Source: Hyphomicrobiales bacterium (GTDB taxonomy: Bacteria > Pseudomonadota > Alphaproteobacteria > Rhizobiales > Beijerinckiaceae). Taken from it: 64,000 nucleotides of DNA. The stretch is from positions 38,538 through 102,537 of the forward strand of contig JAGXAN010000010.1 of the NCBI GenBank assembly GCA_019075865.1. The letters run 5' to 3'. The notes under the pieces are model-generated. The model made no database searches, was not told the origin of the DNA, and saw nothing but the letters and a program-made list of their open reading frames with translations. Shown piece by piece: positions 18,369 through 25,747 of this stretch. Each line of letters begins with the position of its first letter. The first letter of the stretch is position 1. Both the position numbers and the translations under genes were made by a program.

Positions 18369-18968
18369 ATGCCACCGACCAATCCCCTAGCCGCCCTCTT
18401 GATCCTACTTTCTGTAGCCGGCTGCGCAAATCAGCGAAGCCCCGATGACACGGGAATGCTGACAACCCCATCCGCCAACGACGCGCTGCTAACGCCGCGA
18501 TCAACCAATCCGGCACAGCTGCATTATGCCGACACCTTCGACACCTTTCCGCCAATCATGACGGAACCTGGCACCTATCCAACACAGACGCAGGCCAATT
18601 ATGCTTATCAACGCTCGGCATGGGCGCAGGTCGAATTTCTGGAGATCACCAAAGGCCTGCCCCATGCGGAACCCGTCGCCGCAGCGCAGCAATCAGCGAG
18701 CGCCATTCATCTGTTTGCTTGCGGGCGCGGGTCACTCAATGGTCTCACCGGGCGCGTCGAGCGTTTTGGTTCAGGCCCCGTCGTCACTTGCGCCACAGAT
18801 TTTCTCGATGAGAACAATCAGGTCATGGCGCGGCGTCCGATCAATTTTTACTATTACAGCCGCGCCTGGCACATGCTCGACCCGCACCCTTCCTATCGCC
18901 AACCCGCGTGGCGCACCTACACGCGCTCACCGCCCCATAATTGGAACCCTTTTGGCGAGCGCTACTAA
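18369..18968 (+). CDS. Lipoprotein of the conjugation accessory operon, unrecognised
   Basis: 199 residues from ATG at 18369. Signal peptide PLAALLILLSVAGC has a good lipobox (Cys about 18). The body contains YAYQRSAWAQVEFLEITKGLPHAEPV and a CGRGSLNGLTGRVERFGSG block but no known domain. The C-terminus is rich in Tyr, Trp, His, Arg and Pro. Same strand and spacing as the SNase-like genes, so probably the same transcript. Confidence 0.6.
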   Translation: MPPTNPLAALLILLSVAGCANQRSPDDTGMLTTPSANDALLTPRSTNPAQLHYADTFDTFPPIMTEPGTYPTQTQANYAYQRSAWAQVEFLEITKGLPHAEPVAAAQQSASAIHLFACGRGSLNGLTGRVERFGSGPVVTCATDFLDENNQVMARRPINFYYYSRAWHMLDPHPSYRQPAWRTYTRSPPHNWNPFGERY

Positions 18969-19000
18969 CCACGAACCCATTCTGAAAGCAGCGCATCGCG

Positions 19001-19367
19001 ATGATGGCCATCAGAATCAGCATCTTTGCCGCGCTTGGGCTATTCATTCTATCGCGCGGGAGCCGCCACTCCTGCACACCCCAACTTGCAAGTGAAAGCA
19101 GTCAAAACACCGCCGATGACTTGCTCAAGCACGCCTTTTGCCACGGATGCCCGCAGATCAGACTCGGCGAGGTTTGCCGGATGCGGGAGCTTATAGCGCC
19201 ATCAATTCGAAGCGGATCGGTCTTCTTATCATCAGTGCTTGAGGCATGTCGGCCATCGGCGTGCAAGTTTTTGGGAATGGACACAAAATCCCGAAGGGTC
19301 GACACCGCCCTATCCTGCTAAAGTTTATGAAGGTCAGGTTCCCACCTACCCGAACCGCTTTTGGTGA
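19001..19367 (+). pseudogene. Possible small exported protein gene broken by a frameshift
   Basis: An open frame from 19001 begins with a hydrophobic segment (IRISIFAALGLFIL) and reads well to about RLGEVCRMREL. After 19190 a different frame continues sensibly as RHQFEADRSSYHQC and ends YPNRFW with a stop at 19365-19367. Joining the two requires dropping one base near 19186-19192. The result would be an exported protein of about 121 residues ending the accessory operon. No family is recognised and the join is my inference; the region could also be non-coding. Confidence 0.35.
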
Positions 19368-19382
19368 AAAACTCTGGTTGAG

Positions 19383-20168
19383 ATGCACACCGCGAGCGGG
19401 CACAGTGTGGCGATGAACATCCCGATTCCTCGCTCGCGCTGGCCGGAAAATTTTCCGGACGTTGTTATTCACGGCGATTTGCGAACCCGAGACAAACATC
19501 CATATCTACCCATGGCCAAGGCTGGCAGTGCCAACGCAGCTTTAGCCCTCGTGCGCGACCTCTTGAATGGTGTGGCAATCGAGCGGATAGCTGGGTTACT
19601 GCAAGGTCGCGCTCCCATTATCGTGCCGGTGACGGCGCTTGAAGTTGCCGGCTTTAACGCCATTCCCGATGCCATGGCGCAAGAGCTGTCTGAACGGCTG
19701 CACTTACCGCTGTCTTCCGGTGAAATCGTACAATCCAACAAGGTCGCTCATACAAGATCGAATGGCTGGCACCGCCTGGTGACGCCTGCGACGTTCACCG
19801 GAGCTGTTGAAGCTGGGGCGGATTATCTGTTGGTTGATGATCATGTCGGCTTTGGCGGCACATTCGCCAATCTGCGGGGCCATATCGAGGCTAATGGTGG
19901 TCATGTGCTGGCGTTGACCGCGTTGACAGAAACCGGCGGGGGCAAAGAAATTGCTGTTCGCTCCGGCACCCTTTCTGTGCTATGCTCGAAGCATGGAAGC
20001 GACCTTGACCACTTCTGGCGTGCAATCTTCGCCCATGGCCTCGACTGCCTCACCAACATTGAGGCAGGATACTTATGTCGTGTTGAATCCTTTGACGCCA
20101 TCCGAAATCGACTGGCTGAGGCAGCAGAGCAGGCACGTCGGCGAGGTGTATCGGCAATCAAAGTCTGA
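19383..20168 (+). CDS. Phosphoribosyltransferase-like protein
   Basis: 261 residues. The type I phosphoribosyltransferase signature is clear: hydrophobic-Asp-Asp in YLLVDDHVGFGGTF (about residues 148-161), then ANLRGHIEANGGHVLALTALT. That loop binds the ribose-5-phosphate part of PRPP in the family. The substrate cannot be told. From memory, such proteins are found near conjugation genes in alphaproteobacteria. Start ATG 19383 or 19413; neither has a good ribosome binding site. Confidence 0.7.
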   Translation: MHTASGHSVAMNIPIPRSRWPENFPDVVIHGDLRTRDKHPYLPMAKAGSANAALALVRDLLNGVAIERIAGLLQGRAPIIVPVTALEVAGFNAIPDAMAQELSERLHLPLSSGEIVQSNKVAHTRSNGWHRLVTPATFTGAVEAGADYLLVDDHVGFGGTFANLRGHIEANGGHVLALTALTETGGGKEIAVRSGTLSVLCSKHGSDLDHFWRAIFAHGLDCLTNIEAGYLCRVESFDAIRNRLAEAAEQARRRGVSAIKV

Positions 20169-20236
20169 ATACGCCGCAGCGGCAACGCCGCGTTAAATCA
20201 AATCATTGCCGGTTCGCCGCGTAGAGGGCGAAGGCT

Positions 20237-20425
20237 TGTGAATCAGCATCAAATTGGGACCCCGTCTCGAAACTCAGCTAAGATGTTGTTAAATCAGCCT
20301 CATGTTCCCAATTTGTTGGGTTCCGATCGGCGCCGATTGGTACCGCTACCATTTACAAAATTCATTCAATGTATCAATAGGTTGGCACACGTATGGGTGG
20401 GGTCCCACTTCGATGCTTAATCACA
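20237..20425 (+). repeat. MITE-like inverted-repeat element, copy A
   Basis: 189 bp bounded by terminal inverted repeats of 27 bp (left TGTGAATCAGCATC..., right ending ...GCTTAATCACA; 23 of 27 positions pair). Internal landmarks, a CCAATTTGT block and an ATCGGCGCCGAT palindrome near the middle, recur in the copies at 27830, 34029 and 47431. No coding capacity of its own. The right end lies over the 3' end of the tetR gene. Confidence 0.85.
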
Positions 20426-20979
20426 CAAAAATGCGCAAAGCGCGCCAGCAGCGAGCGCACATAATCGGGCGATGGCTTTCGGTCCGAAAACAGGATGTGG
20501 TAACAAATTGGCGCGATCAGGAGATCAATCGCCGCCTCGACTTCAAATTCGCTCTCGCCGCGACGGTGCGCCCGAGCGTTAATCGTTCGAAGATGATCGT
20601 TCGTGTAGCCGCAGCAACGCGCGGCCGCCGCGTCGGTGCCAGTCTCCGCCAAAACGTCCCGCAGCATGCCTCTGCCGACCTCGCTCGACATTTCCTCGGC
20701 ATATTGCAAAACGAAAGCACTGAGGTCACCCGCCGACGAACCGGTGTCATCGGGTTCCCCGACTGGACGAAGCCGCTCGGCGGCGACGTCCGCAAGTAGT
20801 TGGGCGAGGTCCCCCCAGCGCCGATAGATTGTCGAGGGCGTAACCCCCGCGCGCTCGGCGATCGCAGGGACATTGATCCCTGCCCGGCCGCCCCCGGCGA
20901 GCAAGGCCTGCGTCGCCGCATGAACCGCCTGCTGGATGCGTGCACTCCGCCCACCCTGCCGGATCATTTCCTTGGCCAT
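20374..20979 (-). CDS. TetR-family transcriptional repressor
   Basis: 201 residues from ATG 20977-20979, with AGGA upstream. N-terminal helix-turn-helix is INVPAIAERAGVTPSTIYRRWGD, a standard TetR recognition motif. The C-terminal ligand domain is of the TetR_C_11/16 type (about residues 85-185). The last 17 codons (after FAHFC) read through the terminal repeat of MITE copy A, so the native C-terminus was replaced. Divergent from the MFS gene; the shared gap holds a palindrome that is probably its operator, so it likely represses the pump and itself. Confidence 0.88.
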   Translation of the reverse strand: MAKEMIRQGGRSARIQQAVHAATQALLAGGGRAGINVPAIAERAGVTPSTIYRRWGDLAQLLADVAAERLRPVGEPDDTGSSAGDLSAFVLQYAEEMSSEVGRGMLRDVLAETGTDAAAARCCGYTNDHLRTINARAHRRGESEFEVEAAIDLLIAPICYHILFSDRKPSPDYVRSLLARFAHFCVIKHRSGTPPIRVPTY

Positions 20980-21000
20980 CGTCAATCCTGAATATTTTGA

Positions 21001-21031
21001 CCTCCTAATGCAAAGATATTGCATTAAGAGG
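21001..21031. promoter_or_regulatory. Palindromic operator between tetR and the MFS gene
   Basis: Two 13-base arms, CCTCCTAATGCAA and TTGCATTAAGAGG, separated by AGATA, pair at 12 of 13 positions; the inner eight (TAATGCAA/TTGCATTA) are perfect. It lies 22 bases from the tetR start and about 47 from the MFS start, where a TetR dimer would block both promoters. Confidence 0.75.
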
Positions 21032-21077
21032 GATTCCGTTCTATGTCTCGGCTAACGCTAATACTTAGCTTTTGAGA

Positions 21078-22286
21078 ATGGAAATGTCCATGCCCGCCAC
21101 CAGCGTTCAGCCGCAATCCCTTGCCTTTACTTTGGTCTATGCGACGGGGACGACGATCACTTTTTCGGCGGTGTCCAGCGCGCCGACGCCGATCTACCGC
21201 CTGTATCAGGAAGGCTTGGGCCTGACGCCGCTCGAGATCACGCTCATTTTTGCGATCTATACTCTGACCATGATCGCCACCTTCCTGACCATCGCCCGGC
21301 TCTCCGATTTTGTCGGCCGCAAGCCGATGATCTTTGCCGCATTGGCACTGAACGCGCTGGCTTTGGCGTTATTCCTCGCCGCGGGATCCGCGCAGGTGCT
21401 CATGGCGGCGCGCGCAGCGCAGGGCGTCGCAACCGGCATTGCGCTCGCAACCCTTGGGGCGACGATCGCCGATACCGCGCCCAAAGCCGCAGCGACGCTC
21501 AATAGCGTGACGGCATTCATCGGGCTGACGGCGGGATCGCTGCTCGCGGGCGCGCTGGTCGCATATGCGCCGTGGCCGACCCAACTCACCTATGCGCTTT
21601 TGCTGGCTGTGACGATAGTTGAGATGGGCGCGCTCGTCTTCATCCGCGAAACGGCGCCGCGCAAGATCGGTGGCTGGGGTGCCCTCCGCCCCAATCTCAC
21701 GGTCCCCCCCGCGGCCATTGGCGCGATGATGCGGCTGTTTCCCCTGACTCTTTCGGCCTGGGCCCTTGGTGGTTTCTACCTCTCGTTGATGCCCTCGCTC
21801 GTGATCGCAGCGACAGGCGTTCGTTCGCCACTCCTCGGCGCTGCAGTGGTGTCTGCGCTGATGTTGACGGGCGGGTTGTCCGTGTTCGCATTCCGCTCAC
21901 TTGCGGCCGCAAGGGCGGTTCGCGCTTCGGCGCTCTTGCTCGCAATTGGGATAATCATGACCGTGTTTGCAATCCGCGCCGGTTCCGCGGTCGGCATGGT
22001 CTCGGGCACGGTCATAGCCGGTTTTGGATTTGGTGGCTCCTATGGGGCGGCTTTGAGAACCCTCTTGCCTCTGGCGGCAAATCATGAACGCGCGGGACTC
22101 CTGTCCGCTTACTTCGTGGTCAGCTATCTCGCCTTCGCGCTTCCCGCGGTCGTTGCCGGTCTCGCGGCACCGCATTTTGGCCTTGTCGCGACCTCGCTCG
22201 TTTATGGCTCGGTACTTGCCCTGTGCGCGCTGGCTACACTCGTGATCGAGACATTTTTTACGCGGGCGGCCGCGGCTTTGTCGTAG
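21078..22286 (+). CDS. MFS efflux transporter
   Basis: About 402 residues, 12 membrane segments, major facilitator superfamily. The loop 2-3 motif ARLSDFVGRKPMIF (family motif A) is intact, and ARAAQGVATGIALATLGATIADTAP fits the antiporter motif C region. Likely exports a drug or toxic compound, controlled by the divergent TetR. ATG codons at 21078, 21084 and 21090 are in frame and the choice is uncertain. Confidence 0.88.
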   Translation: MEMSMPATSVQPQSLAFTLVYATGTTITFSAVSSAPTPIYRLYQEGLGLTPLEITLIFAIYTLTMIATFLTIARLSDFVGRKPMIFAALALNALALALFLAAGSAQVLMAARAAQGVATGIALATLGATIADTAPKAAATLNSVTAFIGLTAGSLLAGALVAYAPWPTQLTYALLLAVTIVEMGALVFIRETAPRKIGGWGALRPNLTVPPAAIGAMMRLFPLTLSAWALGGFYLSLMPSLVIAATGVRSPLLGAAVVSALMLTGGLSVFAFRSLAAARAVRASALLLAIGIIMTVFAIRAGSAVGMVSGTVIAGFGFGGSYGAALRTLLPLAANHERAGLLSAYFVVSYLAFALPAVVAGLAAPHFGLVATSLVYGSVLALCALATLVIETFFTRAAAALS

Positions 22287-22441
22287 CCCTCGGACGTGGT
22301 GCCTGACTTCGCCCCAAACTTTGATTTGGCTTTGGCAGCTGATTATTCCCTGTAGGGCGTGGTCAGCTCTCATGCAGACAAAAGTGTGAGCAAACAAAAC
22401 CTCTAGACGATTACCGTCATGGGCTTGCCTCGTCGCCTAGG

Positions 22442-23893
22442 CTATCCGCTACTTTCATCCAGCGCATATCGCTTGATTTTGTTTGCGAGGCCTACCCTGG
22501 ACAGGCCCAGTTCGCCCGCAGTGCGGCTTTGGTTCCAACGATGGCGCTTCAAAGCTAGGCTGACTATTTGCTTTTCGAGACTTTCAACTTGATCTTTGAG
22601 TGTCACGCCTTCCGGGAGAAACCCACGTCCCTGCTCGGGCCTTATGCGTGGCGCGGCAGCAAGTAATGCGGCGGACATATCACGGGTGGTCAGATATTCA
22701 CCATCTTTTGCAAGGGCGACCATGCGACGGATTTCATTTTCAAGCTCACGAACATTGCCCGGAAAATCCCCATTGTTCAGTTTTTCCAACACGTTGGCAC
22801 TAATCCCCAAAATCTTTTTGCCCATCGCATCTGCATGTTTGGCTGCAAAAAACTCAGTCAATGGTGCAATGTCATTCGGCCGTTCCCGCAAAGGCGGCAC
22901 TTCCAACTCGAAGCCCTTCAATCGGAAATATAAATCCTGGCGGAATAGGCCGCGAGCCACCAGACCTTTAAGCGGTCGATTTGAGGCCGCAACAATGCGC
23001 ACATTGCAATGCAAAACCTTGTCGCTGCCTAATGGCTTGACTTCGCCCTCCTGCAAAAACCGCAACAAACTTACTTGGAAAGAGGGAGATACCTCTGATA
23101 TCTCATCTAAAAATACGGTGCCGCCATCGGCTGCCCGAAATAGTCCTAGTCGGTCGGAAATGGCTCCGGTGAAGGCACCACGCTTGTGTCCGAATAGTTC
23201 GGACTGTAAAATCTCGTCCGACATGCCGCCGCAATTTTGAACCATCAATGGACTGGCGCGGCGCAACGAATTATAGTGAATGGCTCTCACCAACAATTCC
23301 TTGCCGGTCCCAGTTTCCCCCTGGATCAGTATGGGCAAGTCTGTGGGCGCTGCTTGCCTCGCCAGATCGCAGACTTCTACCATCTGTTCGCTGACATGCA
23401 CCAACTTCTCAAAGCGCTGACTCTCGGGCCTGAATATCGTAGATTTTCTTTCATTAAAATCCAAAGTGTCTCCCGATATTTTGAACTCACGCGACAACAA
23501 GCGATGACGCCTGGCAAGCTCACGAGTTTCGAGGGCCCGTTCAACTACAAGCCCAAGTTGTATTTCATTTATTGGCTTTAGTAAAAACTGATAAATGGCT
23601 GCATTTGAAAGCGCTTTGCTTGAAAGTCCCTCCGAATGGGACGCAACATACACGCGCACAATGTCGGGATGCGATACCCGCATTTCAGTGAGGAAGTCTA
23701 GTCCGTCAGTGGTAAATCGATCATCATCAGTGACGACCAAATCAACTTGAATGCTTGTCATCGTTTTTAGGGCTTCTTTTGCCGAGCTGACAAGGATCAC
23801 GCGGTAAGCGTAAACTTCCAATAGCACGTCGCTAGCCGACGCCCAATCCTTGTCATGCCGGGTAAGAATTACGACTGTCTTTGGCGCTTCCAT
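22442..23893 (-). CDS. NtrC-type sigma-54-dependent response regulator
   Basis: 483 residues from ATG 23891-23893. Order: receiver domain (about 1-120) with acidic pocket TDDD and the conserved Lys in FLLKPI; AAA+ domain with Walker A GETGTGKE, the sigma-54 contact loop GAFTGA, Walker B GGTVFLDEI and the R-finger region; and a C-terminal Fis-type helix-turn-helix (RTAGELGLSRVGLANKIKRY). It would open sigma-54 promoters. No histidine kinase is nearby, so it is an orphan. Whether it acts on the sigma-54 promoter at 48807 is unknown. Confidence 0.93.
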   Translation of the reverse strand: MEAPKTVVILTRHDKDWASASDVLLEVYAYRVILVSSAKEALKTMTSIQVDLVVTDDDRFTTDGLDFLTEMRVSHPDIVRVYVASHSEGLSSKALSNAAIYQFLLKPINEIQLGLVVERALETRELARRHRLLSREFKISGDTLDFNERKSTIFRPESQRFEKLVHVSEQMVEVCDLARQAAPTDLPILIQGETGTGKELLVRAIHYNSLRRASPLMVQNCGGMSDEILQSELFGHKRGAFTGAISDRLGLFRAADGGTVFLDEISEVSPSFQVSLLRFLQEGEVKPLGSDKVLHCNVRIVAASNRPLKGLVARGLFRQDLYFRLKGFELEVPPLRERPNDIAPLTEFFAAKHADAMGKKILGISANVLEKLNNGDFPGNVRELENEIRRMVALAKDGEYLTTRDMSAALLAAAPRIRPEQGRGFLPEGVTLKDQVESLEKQIVSLALKRHRWNQSRTAGELGLSRVGLANKIKRYALDESSG

Positions 23894-24162
23894 TAAAGTT
23901 AGTTTCCTATTTGATAGTTTTGTTAGCAAAATTGAAAGTCTGTTTCAATCTTATTCGGAGCTATCGCTGCGCCTATCCCCAACGTGTTGATATATTGGTT
24001 TGTTGATTTGCTTTTTGAAGCTCCGTCTCCCCGGATGCAAAAGATAACATGTCGCGCAAGACGTCCACCGTTCAGTCTCCCTCAGGTTGGATGGCCCCGC
24101 TAACAGGCGTAACAGATTAGCTTGTTGACAGTGGGGTCTTATGCCGGAAGGGCAGGATCGTA

Positions 24163-24589
24163 TCATAAGGTTTTTAGCGATCGTTTTGGCCACCGATACT
24201 CCCCGGTGGGCAGGATGTGCGCCCATCCAAGGGGCGAGATGTGTGCCAAGAGGTCGGCGGAGCAGTCCAAACCGGTGCGGCGGCGCCCCGCGACAGCGTG
24301 GCCGAGATGCTTGGTGTTCCGGTAGATGATGATCGCAGCCAGCAGGTTCAGGGCGGCTATTCGGAAGTGCTGACCTTCAGTGCAGCGATCGCGGATTTCG
24401 CCTTGGCGACCGATACGGAGAGCATTTTTCAGGGCGCGATGCGCCTCGCCCTTGTTGAGACCCATCCGAGCGCGGCGCTGCATGTCGGCATCTAGCAGCC
24501 AGTCGATGATGAACAGCGTCCGCTCAACCCTTCCGATTTCCCGCAGCGCCACAGCCAGCTCATGCTGTCGGGTTAGGATTCAAATTTCC
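24163..24589 (-). mobile_element. Tn3-family transposase, C-terminal remnant
   Basis: About 140 codons in one frame with the typical end of a Tn3 TnpA: LREIGRVERTLFIIDWL, LNKGEAHRALKNALRIGRQGEIRDR, then AALNLLAAIIIYRNT and LLAHISPLGWAHILPTGEY. The frame is closed by a stop just upstream, so the catalytic part is missing. No intact 38-bp terminal repeat was recognised. Confidence 0.85.
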
Positions 24590-24964
24590 GCAACAGCTGG
24601 CTTGGCTGCATGACCCCTGTCGCCATCGTGGCGACGCTGCGCAAGATATCTGGCCAGTTTGATGTGATGAGGGTTTTCTTGATTTTGCCGCCGATCAGCC
24701 CTTTCAGTTCTTTGGGTCAGGATGCCGGATCGAAGAGGTGCAAGCGTTTGGACTGCAGATCCCGGATGCGTGGAATGAACTGGAAGCCCAGAAGGTGTTA
24801 ATTTTCACGCCGGAATGAACCGCTTTTCCATTTCGTGCTGATCCGTCTAGCTCACGATAACCGCAGGGATAGTCAGCAAAATTATTGACCGCCTTCGGAG
24901 CACGTCGTGTCGATAAACTGGCTCCATTTCTCGCAGAATTCAACAACTATGGAGTGGAAGCTAT
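24590..24964. other. No gene recognised; decayed DNA next to the Tn3 remnant
   Basis: 375 bases without a convincing reading frame. Short plus-strand frames (24610-24801) carry a weak likeness to a piece of an RND-type efflux protein, with frame changes, too weak to call. No inverted repeats stand out. Confidence 0.4.
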
Positions 24965-25097
24965 CGACGCTTGCTTTTAATTTTGAGTGCCGGCCGTCAG
25001 AAAAAAATCGGGTAAAAATGGTCATAAATCCGGTTGTAACCAAAACAGACGACCTATTGAAATAATTGATATTATTGAGAAATTCAGGATTACTAGC
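24965..25097 (+). repeat. 130-bp direct repeat, copy 1
   Basis: Aligns along its length with 35417-35549: a shared GAGTGCC, a run CAGAAAAAA, then a nearly identical 33-base end containing ATAATTGATATTATTGAGAAA. Here it does not precede an integrase. I estimate three-quarters identity by eye. ATAATTGATATTAT is itself partly palindromic. Confidence 0.75.
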
Positions 25098-25165
25098 GGC
25101 TTCCCCGCAGCCGATCATACCCAGCCTCAACCAGAGGCTATTTGTTTAAACCGACTGGCCCCTTT

Positions 25166-25483
25166 TTAAACCGGCGTTAACAAAAGCCATGACGGCATAA
25201 ATGTTAAACCGCCCCGCCAATCACGAAATTCCTGACACTCCCTCACGACAAACGGGAAAAGTACCGCAACCGCGCAAACATAAACAACAACCTGCAGCAT
25301 GGAGAGGAACTGTGCGCCGATCAGCAGGAACAGCCCCGCCGAAGCCACAAAGGCTAGAATTAGGAACATCATTGAATGCACGGGGTTGCGCGCGGTGATC
25401 ACCACGAAGGCTGAAAGGCACAGCGCACAGTCGAAAAGATAAAAGAAGATTACGGCTGGTGTCATGGCTATAATGAATCTCAC
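25166..25483 (-). pseudogene. nuoJ: NADH dehydrogenase subunit J (NuoJ), N-terminal remnant
   Basis: The first about 80 codons match NuoJ: a membrane segment, then VITARNPVHSMMFLILAF, GLFLLIGAQFLSMLQVVVYVCAVAVLF. After PFVV the sequence leaves the family and stops at residue 105; NuoJ is normally about 200 residues. No other nuo gene is adjacent. The break falls within about 70 bases of the direct repeat ending at 25097, so it may mark an insertion or recombination boundary. Confidence 0.75.
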
Positions 25484-25747
25484 ATCTCATCCAAGGCCCC
25501 GGTGCCGTCACGCTCCGTGCCTTTCGCACTTTCGCTCACGCCTATTGCAGCACAAGCACCGGGTAAAGCGCAATGTGAGCGCCCCGCTGCTGCTATGGCG
25601 AAATTATCACAGAGGCGAAATAAATTTGTCCCCAGCCAAAGTCGGGACATTGGCTCTGGACGCGCTGGAGCATTACTCATACAGTTTCGATATAAACAAA
25701 AACGAGCGGTAGTCCCGATTGGGCTAGCGTCAATGCAGGGCGGTAAA

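Noticed and set aside
24610..24830. Possible remnant of an RND efflux protein
   Set aside because: Short likeness (LPPI...LGQDAG) in a frame that changes at least once, too weak to separate from chance.
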